Source of the DNA: Caldilineaceae bacterium SB0661_bin_34
GTDB lineage: Bacteria > Chloroflexota > Anaerolineae > Caldilineales > Caldilineaceae
DNA: 42,326 nucleotides
Reading direction: 5' to 3'
Assembly: GCA_009841145.1 (NCBI GenBank)
Contig: VXMJ01000022.1
Coordinates: 1 to 42,326 of the forward strand
Positions 6,907 to 16,600 of the stretch are shown here, piece after piece (the first letter of the stretch is position 1; each line of letters starts with the position of its first letter). The position numbers and the translations under genes were made by a program. The notes beneath the pieces were generated by a model, which worked only from the letters and a program-made list of their open reading frames with translations, was not told the origin of the DNA and did not search any database.

Positions 6907-8550
6907 TCAGGACAGCAGGCGCGCCAAGGCCGCGGCCGGATCGGATCCCAGTTCCAGGGTCAGCAACCTGCGTCCACCGTTGCGGAGGGCCTCTCCGTCG
7001 CCTAGGGCCTGGGCGCGCTGCAGGGTGCCGAAGGTCATGCCGTCCGAGCCCCCCGAAGATCCCGGGATGGGCAGGTCCGTGGTCGGGTCCACCCGGCGCA
7101 CCAACTGCAGGTTCAGGCCATTGGCGGCACCCCCCTTGTGTAGCTGCCCGGTGGAATGGAGGAAACGCGGGCCGAATCCAACGGTGACCGGAATATCAAG
7201 GCGGTGGGCGACACTGCGGCGCAAGGCCTCCAAGCTCTGCCGATGGTCCGGACTGGCCGGCAGATAGGCCTGGATGGCCAAGTAGTCCCCCTGTGCAGCC
7301 AACGCCAGGAAATCGGCCAGGGCCCGCGGCGAAGCCTCCACGGTCTGTCCTTCCGGCAAGACGCCGCAGCGCTCATAGGCAGCGACAAACGTCCGTGCAG
7401 CGACCTTGGCCGATTCGACATCCGGCTGATCAAACGGGTGGACGTCCAAGGCGTGGCCGGCCACGGCAGTCGCGAACTCCCAGAAAAAGAAGTGGCCGCC
7501 CAAGTCCTCGGGCCCGGCAAAGGGCATCACGGCGACCGGATGCCCAGCCTCCACACAACGGTCCGCCAACGCGGCCATGGCCGCGTCCAGGCTCCCGTCC
7601 GGTGCGCAGGGCACGACCGCTACGCAAAAACGATCGTTACCGAAATAAGCCACATCGTCGGCACCCTCGCCCAACACAGGCACGATACCTCGGCCGGACT
7701 TGCCTAGGCTTTCGGCAATCAACTGTTCGATCCAGTCCCCCACGGAAGCCAGGGCCGGAGGAAGCAGGATGGTCAATTTGTCCCTGCCTGCCAGGGCCAA
7801 GCGGCCCATCAACATCCCGAACCGGGCCGCATCATTGTCGGCAACCGGACGCTCTGCCAATTGGGCAAAGGATTCGGTTTGGGCCAACAGACTGCCGACA
7901 TCGCCTCCGGCCAGAGCCAGCGGCACTAGCCCGAACAGCGACAGCGCGGAGTACCGACCACCGATGTTGGGATCGTTCTCGAAAATTCGGCGGAACCCCG
8001 CCTCCCGGGCCAAGTTGACCAGACTGCTGCCAGGATCCGTGATCGCAACAAAGTGTTCGCCCGGTGGCCGGCCCCCTTCCTGTTCTGCGAGCCTGGCCCG
8101 AAAGTACTGGTAACCGGAGAGCGTTTCGACAGTACCGCCCGACTTGGTCGCCACCACGAACAGGGTCGCGGCCAAGTCCAGCCGTTCCTCCAGCAAGGCG
8201 ATCTGTTCGGGATCCGTGGTGTCCAGGATGAGCAGTTCGAGTCCCCGCTCCGAGCACCCGCACAGCCCGCTAAATACCTCCGGGGCCAGACTGGACCCCC
8301 CCATCCCAATCAGGACAGCCTGACGAAAGCCCTCCTCCACCAAGGCTCGGGCCCATTCCGTCAATTCCGCGGCTCGACCAGCCATGCGGCGGTGAATGTC
8401 CAGCCATCCCAAGCGGTCTGCGATCTCGACATCGTTATCGGCCCAGACGGTGTGGTCCCAAGCCCAGATACGGGGAACAATCCGCTCCCTTTGGAGATGG
8501 ACCTCGGCTTCTGCCAATGTCGGTTCCAGGGATCCAAGTCTAAAGTTCAT
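6907..8550 (-). CDS. pgi: Glucose-6-phosphate isomerase
   Basis: Interconverts glucose 6-phosphate and fructose 6-phosphate in the cytosol (glycolysis/gluconeogenesis). The 547-residue product has the SIS-domain phosphate-binding signatures IGMGGSSLAP (about 92-101) and TKSGGTVET (about 145-153). It also has NIGGRYSALSLFG with the conserved Arg, and the C-terminal FLHSTGQLHKGG with the base-supplying Lys. The N-terminus (ARIWAWDHTVW-like, DRLGWLDI) and C-terminus (DLPIPGSSGG, FGTLQRAQALGD) resemble the isomerase half of the bifunctional transaldolase-isomerase proteins of cyanobacteria and Chloroflexota. Here no transaldolase domain is attached. ATG 8550 begins the recognisable MNFRLGSLEP start; the frame opens 87 bp earlier without homology. 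Confidence 0.9.
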   Translation of the reverse strand: MNFRLGSLEPTLAEAEVHLQRERIVPRIWAWDHTVWADNDVEIADRLGWLDIHRRMAGRAAELTEWARALVEEGFRQAVLIGMGGSSLAPEVFSGLCGCSERGLELLILDTTDPEQIALLEERLDLAATLFVVATKSGGTVETLSGYQYFRARLAEQEGGRPPGEHFVAITDPGSSLVNLAREAGFRRIFENDPNIGGRYSALSLFGLVPLALAGGDVGSLLAQTESFAQLAERPVADNDAARFGMLMGRLALAGRDKLTILLPPALASVGDWIEQLIAESLGKSGRGIVPVLGEGADDVAYFGNDRFCVAVVPCAPDGSLDAAMAALADRCVEAGHPVAVMPFAGPEDLGGHFFFWEFATAVAGHALDVHPFDQPDVESAKVAARTFVAAYERCGVLPEGQTVEASPRALADFLALAAQGDYLAIQAYLPASPDHRQSLEALRRSVAHRLDIPVTVGFGPRFLHSTGQLHKGGAANGLNLQLVRRVDPTTDLPIPGSSGGSDGMTFGTLQRAQALGDGEALRNGGRRLLTLELGSDPAAALARLLS

Positions 8551-8809
8551 ACGTTCTCTATTTCCATGTGGGAGGGCACCGCCCATGTTTGGGCTGGAAC
8601 TGCAACCGCCCTCCCAGCCGGCCCGGTCACTGGGCAAGTGGCATCCAGAGAGTGTGTCCCGGTCTCAAGTTCGAGGCTTTTGGCTGTCGGCGGCAATCGC
8701 CGACGAGTCTCCACACAATCAATCGACAGGGCCAACCGGAGACGCAGGAGCCGAAGCGTCCAACAGCGAGCGAACACCCACATGCAATGGGCGACCCGCA
8801 AGCACCCGG

Positions 8810-9949
8810 CTATCGCATCCGTTCAGACCCGATGTCATCATCCGGGATCTGCAGCAGGAAACGCCACTCGTCGGGTGTCCGTTGCACGACCCGGATGCGC
8901 CGGAAGGCATCCATCGGCGGGCCGTCCTTGCGCCAGACCGCCTCGATCAGGTCCAAGTGTGCCGGAGCCAGCCTCGATTCCAGGAACTCGCGCATCACGC
9001 TGACGGCCGCTGCAACCCGTTCCGCTTCTCGACCTTCCGCCCGGATCCTGTGCTGTTCGTCGGTTTCGCGGTCGCGCCAGCGGCCCTGAACAGGGTCGTA
9101 CCACTGGAACCGCGGGCGCCACCGGTCCGGCTGCATGCGAATGTGCGTGCCGAACACGTCGCTCCAGTACGCGTCACCTCCATCCGATTTGGACATCGCC
9201 GGGTCGGGATTCAGCCTCCGGTACGCTCCGTCCGTCAGCCGAAACACCAGCAACTCCACTTTCGAACCGGATGTGCGCTTGCCGCCCAAGTCGTACACCA
9301 AATACTCGACAACCCCCAGATCCGCGTACAACCGCAGCTTCTCGTCCAGGTCCCGTTGTGCGCCGCCCTCCGACAATATCTCCAGCACCAGTTCCGGAGG
9401 AGGGTCCCCCTCGTGGAGCCGCAGCGCACGGTCCGGCTTGTCGTCCGGGTCCAGGTCTTCCTCCGGCGGCAACTCAAGGGCCGACGGCAGCACCATCAGG
9501 TCCGGCCGCACCCTCTTCACCCGCCGTCGTCGTCCCCCGTGCCCGGCACCCGGCAGCCGGTAGTGGACATGCGTCTCAATTTCCACGCGGTTGCCCAGTG
9601 CGTCGCAGGCCGTGTCGCACATGCGGTACTGGATTCGCCCCGCCCGGGGGTCGGGCAGGATGATCACGCCGTCCTCGTCGAACTCGCAGAGGTCAACCCC
9701 CACCACGCCGTAGTCGGGGTCGGTTGTCCAGTCGTCCTCGTACTCATGGGCAACGTCGTACTCGTACTCCGGATCATGGTGGTCCAGTTCCTCAAGGCCG
9801 CGGAACCACGCGTCAAGGTGTTCCAACCGCCAGGTGGTCCGCTTCTCCCGCGCCGCGCGCGTCATGGTCGGGTCGGCATCGGGAGGCAACTCCCCTACGC
9901 GCCCGTTGGGCACCACTTGCGCCCGCTCCCGAATTACAGCCGCATCCAT
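8810..9949 (-). CDS. Uma2 family restriction-endonuclease-like protein (DUF820)
   Basis: Protein of 379 residues with a PD-(D/E)xK-like core of the Uma2/DUF820 family, common in cyanobacteria and Chloroflexota and of unknown cellular role. Core motifs are RPDLMVLP (catalytic Asp), PPELVLEILS (Glu), and RDLDEKLRLYADLGVVEYLVYD, which contains the conserved Lys and the EYW-like strand. Around this core are a long acidic N-terminal region (HDPEYEYDVAHEYEDDW) and a C-terminal extension of about 150 residues with WYDPVQGRWRDRETDEQHRIRAEGREAE, likely helical. It is longer than the typical Uma2 protein of about 190 residues. ATG 9949 is preceded by a GGGGACGG purine stretch. The gene is divergent from the sugar transporter operon. 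Confidence 0.75.
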   Translation of the reverse strand: MDAAVIRERAQVVPNGRVGELPPDADPTMTRAAREKRTTWRLEHLDAWFRGLEELDHHDPEYEYDVAHEYEDDWTTDPDYGVVGVDLCEFDEDGVIILPDPRAGRIQYRMCDTACDALGNRVEIETHVHYRLPGAGHGGRRRRVKRVRPDLMVLPSALELPPEEDLDPDDKPDRALRLHEGDPPPELVLEILSEGGAQRDLDEKLRLYADLGVVEYLVYDLGGKRTSGSKVELLVFRLTDGAYRRLNPDPAMSKSDGGDAYWSDVFGTHIRMQPDRWRPRFQWYDPVQGRWRDRETDEQHRIRAEGREAERVAAAVSVMREFLESRLAPAHLDLIEAVWRKDGPPMDAFRRIRVVQRTPDEWRFLLQIPDDDIGSERMR

Positions 9950-10186
9950 TTCCGTCCCCTGCTTGTCGAAGCTCCATTCTACATCCCGCTTCCTCGCCGA
10001 ATCATGCCGGGCAGCCACTCTCTGTACTCGACCGAAGCGAACATTCCTGCCATGGAAACGGGAAGCCGCCGCTTGAGATGGCACCGTCACCGGCTACTGT
10101 CAAATTCGGCCGCACTGTCCTGTCGCCAACGGCTGCTCCGCACGCAATTTGCTGACCCTGCAGCGACACCCGGCAAGTGTGAGTTC

Positions 10187-10215
10187 TTGGACCTGTTGGA
10201 CGGCCGGGCTATCAT
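10187..10215 (+). promoter_or_regulatory. Possible promoter of first sugar ABC operon
   Basis: TTGGAC (10187-10192) and TATCAT (10210-10215) are spaced by 17 bp and lie 41 bp before the binding-protein start. The -35 match is partial. The rest of 9950-10255 shows no gene. Confidence 0.35.
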
Positions 10216-10255
10216 GTTCATCCAACCAAATCTCAATTGAATAGGAGGAAACCTC

Positions 10256-11593
10256 ATGGCTTCCACGACTTTGAGCCGACGGCGATTCTTGGCATTCAGC
10301 GGTGTGGCGGCGGGCGCGGCAGCCTTGGCAGCCTGCGCACCACCGACGGCGCCTGCGGGCGATGCGGGCGGCATGTCCGCCGAGTCGGTCACCGTTTCCA
10401 CAGCCCTGACCTGGGAGGCCGCCTTCCAGACCACACAGCAGGAATTCGATGCCAACTTCATGGAGGAGAATCCCGACATCGTTCTGGAACCGGTCTACAA
10501 CACCTGGTCCGACCACAACCAGGTCGTACCAACGTGGGCCGCGGCGGATACGCTGCCGGACATCATTTATGTCCACGGCAGCCGCGCCTTCCCTTGGGCT
10601 TTCGAGGGCATCACGGTTTCGATGCAGTCCCACATTGATGCCGATCCCGGTTTCAACGTTGCCGGCGTCTGGGAGGAAGCCCTGCGCCTGTATCGGTTTG
10701 AGGGTGAGCAGCACGGCATTCCCTATGACCACGGTCCCATCATCCTGGGCTACAACAAGGACATCTTTGATGCGGCGGGGGTGGACTATCCCTCCGAGGA
10801 CTGGACCATTGAAGACCTGGTCGAGACCTCAATTGCCCTGACCAACACCGAGGGTGACGTCCCGATCTGGGGGTGGCGCGGAGACATGCCGAACTTCGGA
10901 AACGGCACCAACCGCAACATGCTCAACACCTACGGGGCCAACCTGTACAACGATGAGGAAACCGCCATCGAGCTGGATACGCCGGAAGCGCGCGTGGCAG
11001 TCCAGATCTGGGTTGATTTGATTCACAAGCACGGTGCAGCCCCGACCCCGGCCGAATCCGAGGCCTTCGAGCAGAATGCCTGGATCGCGGGCCAGTGCGG
11101 TATGTCGCTATTTGCCTCCTGGAGCACTCCAACACAATATGCATTCGCCAACTATGCCTGGGACGTGGCGCCGTGGCCGGCCGGACCCGCCGGGCAGAGT
11201 TGCGGTTCCTTCGGCTCCGGTTTCAGTATCACCAAGAACAGCGGCAACCCGGCCGCGGCCTGGCGATTCCTCAGCTCCTACTTGAGCACGGAGGGCATGG
11301 AGTTCATGTGGGGCAGTTCCGGACGCGGCAGCCCGGCCCGCGCCGACGCCTACCAGTCCTGGCTGGATTCGGAACCGGCCTCCGACAATGCCCACTACTT
11401 CCTGCACGCCCTAGAGAACTACGCCGTGACCGGACGTCCGTACCAGACGCTGGCCGCACCCCAGCTGCTGGACATCACGGGCCGCTACCAGACGCTCCTG
11501 AGGAGCGGCGAAATCGATGTGGACTCCGCCATCACCGGCATTGTGGAGGAGGCCAATGCGGCCTTCGCGGATGCTGCTGAGCGCATGTCCTGA
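10256..11593 (+). CDS. Carbohydrate ABC transporter substrate-binding lipoprotein (CUT1, family 1)
   Basis: Extracytoplasmic sugar-binding protein of 445 residues. The N-terminus SRRRFLAFSGVAAGAAALAAC combines a twin-arginine motif (residues 8-10) with a lipobox ending at Cys27, so it is likely exported folded and lipid-anchored. The body fits SBP_bac_1: the early PDIIYVHGSRAFPWA, HGIPYDHGPIILGYNKDIFDAAGVD, the CGMSLFASWS ligand-site strand and the C-terminal EEANAAFADAAE helix. The start is secured by a perfect AGGAGG seven bases before ATG. The two permease genes follow, but no ATPase gene does. Such CUT1 systems commonly share an MsmX/UgpC-type ATPase encoded elsewhere. The sugar is unknown. 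Confidence 0.9.
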   Translation: MASTTLSRRRFLAFSGVAAGAAALAACAPPTAPAGDAGGMSAESVTVSTALTWEAAFQTTQQEFDANFMEENPDIVLEPVYNTWSDHNQVVPTWAAADTLPDIIYVHGSRAFPWAFEGITVSMQSHIDADPGFNVAGVWEEALRLYRFEGEQHGIPYDHGPIILGYNKDIFDAAGVDYPSEDWTIEDLVETSIALTNTEGDVPIWGWRGDMPNFGNGTNRNMLNTYGANLYNDEETAIELDTPEARVAVQIWVDLIHKHGAAPTPAESEAFEQNAWIAGQCGMSLFASWSTPTQYAFANYAWDVAPWPAGPAGQSCGSFGSGFSITKNSGNPAAAWRFLSSYLSTEGMEFMWGSSGRGSPARADAYQSWLDSEPASDNAHYFLHALENYAVTGRPYQTLAAPQLLDITGRYQTLLRSGEIDVDSAITGIVEEANAAFADAAERMS

Positions 11594-11672
11594 TTTGTGA
11601 TTTGATTGTGGGGATGCCGTGTGGGCACAAGCCTGCACGGCATCCCAAGCCGGTGGTGCAACCGCATTTGCC

Positions 11673-12602
11673 ATGACTGCCAGCGTACCGGCGCGCCCGG
11701 CCAAGCGCCTGCGGACGCTGCAACAGCGCGAGGAGCGGGATTTCTGGATCGCGATCCTGCCCTGGTTCCTCGGCCTGTTCCTGTTCACGGGCGGCCCCGT
11801 CATCGCGTCGCTGGTCTTCAGCTTTACGGACTGGACCGGCCTCAACCTGTCGGGCTTCATCGGCTTCAAGAACTACCGGGATCTGCTGGTTGAGGATCTG
11901 GTCTTCTGGGAGACCGTCTACAACACCTTCTACTACACCTTCGGCTCCGTTCTCCTGGGAACCCTGGGCGCCCTGTTCGTGGCCCTGCTCCTGAACCAGA
12001 ACCTGCCGGGTACCTATTTTCTGCGACTCATCTACTACCTGCCGTCGATCGCCAGCGGGGTGGCCATCTCCATCCTCTGGATCTGGCTCTTCAACCCCAA
12101 CGTGGGTCTGGTTAACTACCTGCTGGTCAAGCTTCTGCCGATTGACGCCGGACCGGCTTGGCTGTCCAGTCAAACCTGGTCCAAGCCGGCCCTGATCCTC
12201 AAGAGCACCTGGGGCATCGGCGCCAACATGATCATCATCCTGGCAGGGCTGCAGGGCGTGCCCCAGTCGCTCTACGAGGCCGCTCGCATTGATGGTGCGA
12301 ACGCCTTCGACGAGTTCCGCAACGTCACGCTCCCGATGCTGTCCCCGGTGCTCTTCTTTGTGATCGTGATATCCACGATCAACGCCTTCCAGATCCTGAC
12401 GGACATTCTCGTCATGACCCAGGGCGGACCGGGGACCTCGACCTACATGCTGGTCTACTACATCTACCAGAACGCATTCCAGTACCTGAAGATGGGCTAC
12501 GCCTCGGCCCTGGCCTGGATCCTGTTCACGATCATCCTGGCCCTGACGCTGCTGCAATTGTGGGGCAGCCGCCGCTGGGTCTACTACGAGGGCGAGACGT
12601 AG
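11673..12602 (+). CDS. Sugar ABC transporter permease (MalF/UgpA type)
   Basis: Inner-membrane permease of 309 residues with about six membrane segments. The first is WIAILPWFLGLFLFTGGPVIASLVF. The EAA loop that docks the ATPase is EAARIDGANAFDEFRNVTLP, followed by SPVLFFVIVISTINAFQ. The TQGGPGTSTYMLVYYIYQNAF stretch is typical of MalF-type permeases. ATG 11673 is preferred; a GTG at 11619 would add 18 residues with no membrane or family character. It lies 79 bp after the binding-protein gene, and its stop is 3 bp before the next permease start, so the two are almost certainly co-translated. Confidence 0.9.
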   Translation: MTASVPARPAKRLRTLQQREERDFWIAILPWFLGLFLFTGGPVIASLVFSFTDWTGLNLSGFIGFKNYRDLLVEDLVFWETVYNTFYYTFGSVLLGTLGALFVALLLNQNLPGTYFLRLIYYLPSIASGVAISILWIWLFNPNVGLVNYLLVKLLPIDAGPAWLSSQTWSKPALILKSTWGIGANMIIILAGLQGVPQSLYEAARIDGANAFDEFRNVTLPMLSPVLFFVIVISTINAFQILTDILVMTQGGPGTSTYMLVYYIYQNAFQYLKMGYASALAWILFTIILALTLLQLWGSRRWVYYEGET

Positions 12603-12605
12603 GTC

Positions 12606-13568
12606 ATGGCCCAGATGCAGGACACCGTGGATCCGGGGGCCATCCCCGTTCGTCCGGTCACGCCCTGGTGGCAGCGCGCCTCGAAGCGGCGCATCCTCAA
12701 TATGGCCATCATCTATCTGCTGGTCCTGCCGGGCGCGGTGATGTTCCTAATCCCGCTGCTGTGGATGCTGTCGACGTCCCTGAAGGAGTCGAGGCAGATT
12801 TTCGTGAATCCACCCGTCTGGATCCCCAACCCGGTTGTTTGGCAGAACTTTACCGACGGATGGAGCGCCTACCTGCCGTTCAACACCCTCTTTGTCAACT
12901 CGACTCTGATCACGCTGAACAACATCGTGGGCAACCTCTTCTCCTGCTGCCTGGCTGCCTTCGGGTTCGCCCGGCTGCGGGCCCGCGGCCGCAACGTGCT
13001 GTTCGGACTGGTGCTGGCCACCATGCTCCTGCCCAACGAAGTATTGATCATTCCGCAGTACGTGCTCTTCACCAAGATCACGCAGTTTCTCAAGCCCTGG
13101 TGGGACTACTACACGCCGGGCGGCATCCTGTGGATGCGCTACCTGTCCTGGCTGCCCCTGATGGTGCCGCCCTGGTTCGGCTTCCCCTTCTTCATCTTCC
13201 TGCTGCGCCAGTTCTTCCTGACCATCCCACTGGACCTGGACGAGGCCGCCCGGCTGGACGGCGCCTCCTCCTGGCGCATCCTGATGCAGATTTTGGTCCC
13301 CCTGACCAAGCCTGCCCTGGCCACGGTCGTGATCTTCGCCTTCATCGGCAACTGGAACAACTTCCTGATGCCGCTCATCTACATTCGGGCGCAGAAGGAG
13401 CAGGTACTGGCCGTGGGTCTCAACCAGTTCCGGGGCCAGTTCGGCCACGTGGACTTCCACTACATGATGGCGGTCTCCCTGATCGTGCTTCTGCCCGTGC
13501 TTCTCATCTTTTTCTTTGGACAGCGCATCTTCGTGCAGGGCATCGCCCTGACCGGCATCAAGGGGTAG
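12606..13568 (+). CDS. Carbohydrate ABC transporter permease (MalG/UgpE type)
   Basis: Second permease subunit, 320 residues, about six membrane segments starting with ILNMAIIYLLVLPGAVMFLIPLLWML. The EAA motif is DEAARLDGASSWRILMQILVPLTKPALATV. The segment WNNFLMPLIYI and the C-terminal FFGQRIFVQGIALTGIKG are typical of MalG-like proteins. It pairs with the upstream permease to form the translocation pore. The ATPase must come from elsewhere, as none is encoded nearby. A large lipoprotein gene follows 55 bp downstream and may be in the same transcript. Confidence 0.9.
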   Translation: MAQMQDTVDPGAIPVRPVTPWWQRASKRRILNMAIIYLLVLPGAVMFLIPLLWMLSTSLKESRQIFVNPPVWIPNPVVWQNFTDGWSAYLPFNTLFVNSTLITLNNIVGNLFSCCLAAFGFARLRARGRNVLFGLVLATMLLPNEVLIIPQYVLFTKITQFLKPWWDYYTPGGILWMRYLSWLPLMVPPWFGFPFFIFLLRQFFLTIPLDLDEAARLDGASSWRILMQILVPLTKPALATVVIFAFIGNWNNFLMPLIYIRAQKEQVLAVGLNQFRGQFGHVDFHYMMAVSLIVLLPVLLIFFFGQRIFVQGIALTGIKG

Positions 13569-13623
13569 AGCGCCCCTTGCCGTGCACGCGCCGGCCCTTC
13601 CAACACAACCCGAGGCCCTCGCC

Positions 13624-16600
13624 ATGGCAATTTCAGGCATCGCCGACCTGCGCCGCGTGCTGCCACTCCTGGCGGCCGTGCTGCTCGCAGCCTGTGCACC
13701 CGTCATCCCACCGCGGGAAGCCCCTGCGGTCCCGCCCCGCGGACCGGCCGACGAAATTCCCCTGTTCCTGAATGTCTCGGCGCGGGCCGGCATCGATGCC
13801 CAACATGCGGCCACCTGGAACCAGTTCGGCGAAGAAGGGGAGGATGCCCCGTTCGACACCGGCTACATGGCCATGGGCCAGGCCTGGGGCGACTTCGACA
13901 ACGATGGCTGGCCGGATCTCTACGTCACCGGCAACCAGGCCCCCAACGCCCTGTTCCGCAACCGGGGCGACGGCACCTTTGAACGGTCGGTATTCAACGA
14001 CCAGACGGCCCTGACCGCCGCCGAGTCCGGCGGCGCCATGTGGGTGGACTTCGACAACGACGGCTGGAAGGACCTCTATGTGCTGGTGCATGGACCCAAC
14101 GTCCTGTTCCGCAACCTGGAGGGCCGGGGATTTGCCGACGTGGCGGCGGCCGCCGGAGTTGACAATCCGGGCAAGGGCGAGGGGGCGGCCTGGGCCGACT
14201 TCGACCGCGACGGCCTATTGGACCTGTACGTGGTCAACTGGTCCTGCTGGCCGGACTGCGATCCCATCGATCCGGTACTGGCACAGGATGCCCTGTTCCG
14301 CAACCGGGGCGACGGCACCTTTGAACCGGTCTCCCACCTGCTCGTGCCCGAACTGCTCAGGGGCGCCGGCTTCGCGGCCAGCTTCCTGGACTTCGACGGG
14401 GACGGCGACAGCGACCTGTACGTGGTCAACGACCGCATGCAGAATCCGGTGGGCAACGTCCTGTGGCGCAACGACGGGCCCGGCTGCGGCGGCTGGTGCT
14501 GGACCGACGCCTCCCGCGATACCAACTCCTTCCTCCTGATCCACGGCATGGGCCTGGCCGTCGGCGACTACGACAACGACCTGGACCTGGACATGTACTT
14601 CTCGGACATGGTCAATCCCATGATCCTGCTGGCCAACGAGGAGGGCCAAACCTTTGCCAACCGATCGCGCACGGCCGGTGTGGGTGTAGGCCCCAGCCCG
14701 GCCACCGGCTGGGGCACGGCGTTCCTGGACTACAACAACGACGGCTGGCAGGACCTCTACCTTGCGACCACCGAGTTCCGGCAGGAAACCGCCGAACTGG
14801 GGCCGGAAGGCATGTTCCTGGCCTGGCCCGACACCCTGTTCCGCAACGAAGGGGATGGCACCTTCACCGACGTGACCCCGACAGCCTGGATTGACGAGCC
14901 CTGGCCAGCCTTGGGCTTTGCCCACGCCGACTTCGATCGCGACGGCTGGACTGACTATGTGGTGGGCGAGTGGCGACGCGGCTATGCCCTCTACCGCAAC
15001 CAGGCGGTGGAAGGCCGGGGCCACCGCTGGCTCAAGGTGCGGCTGGAGGGTCGGGGTTCGGTCAACCGCGATGCCGTGGGCGCCCGCGTACTGATTGAGA
15101 CCGACGGCGACCTGCGGATGATGCAGGAAGTGAAGATTGGTTCCAGCCTGGGTTCCGGCAACGACACGGCCCTGCACTTCGGCTTTGGTCCCTTCCGCGT
15201 GCCGGAGGCGATCACCGTCCAGTGGCCGGACGGAACGGTGCAGCGGTTTGAGGACGACCTGCCACTCAACGCGGAGGTGCTGATCCGGCACGGAGACGCA
15301 CCCGTGGACATCACTCCGGCTACCGGCGCTGCGGCCCTCGATCCCTTCGCGGACGTGACCGCGGCGGTCGGCCTGGATGCCCGGCACGAGGGCTTCTGGG
15401 ACATGTTCAACCCGGACTTCGCCAGCGGCTATCTGGGGGTGGGCCAGGCCTGGGGCGACTTCGACAACGACGGTTGGCTGGACCTGTTCTTCACCGGCAA
15501 CATCGCCGACAACGTGCTCTTCCGCAACGACGGGGGCGTCTTTTCCCGCTCCGCCCTGACCGCGGATGTGGCCATGCCCGGAGAATTGACGGGGGGTGCC
15601 GTCTTTGCCGACTACGACAATGACGGCTGGTCGGACCTCTACGTAATCGCTCAGGGCCCCAACCGCCTCTTCCGCAACCGGGAGGGAACCGGCTTTGAGG
15701 ACGTGACGGCAACCGCCGGAGTCGGCGATACCGGGAAGGGTTCCGGAGCCGCCTGGGGGGACTTCGACGGCGATGCCCTGCTCGATCTGTACGTGGCCAA
15801 CTGGTCCTGCTACCCCGAATGTAAGGAGGTGGACCATGAACTGGCCGCCGACCGCCTGTACCGAAACCGGGGTGACGGGACCTTCGAGGATGTTTCGCAC
15901 CTGCTGGTGCATGCCAAGCGGCTGGGGGCCGGATTCGCCGCGACCTTCCTGGACTTCGACAACGACGGGGACAGCGACATCTACGTTGTCAACGACGAAC
16001 TCCACAACCCCATCGGCAACGTTCTGTGGCGCAATGACGGCCCGGGCTGCAGTGGATGGTGCTGGGACGATGCATCCGAGGAAACCGGCGCCAACGTGCG
16101 GCTGGCCGGCATGGGCATCGCCGCCGGCGACCTGGACAACGATCAGGACCTGGACCTCTACTTCTCCAACATGGTGAACGCCATGGCCCTGCTGGAAAAC
16201 CGCGGCGGCGAGTTCGTCTCCCGCGCCCGGCTGGCCGGCGTGGCCGTGGGCCCCAGCCCGGCGGTGGGCTGGGGCACCGCCTTCCTGGACATCGACAACG
16301 ATGGCTGGCTGGACCTGCATCTCGCCACGACCAAGTTCGTGCAGGAAACGGCCGCGGCCGGTCCCGAAGGCATGCACGATCCCTATCCGGACATTCTCTT
16401 CCACAACGAGGGCAACGGGCGCTTCATCGAGGTCACGCCCACCAGCTGGGAGCGCAACGGCAGGCCCACGATGGGCAGTGCCTACGCCGACTATGATCTC
16501 GACGGCTTCGTCGACATCGTGGCCACCCGGTGGAACGAGGGGTTGCAGCTGTACCGCAACACCGGCCTGTGGGGCGGCGACAACCGCTCCCTGACGGTTC

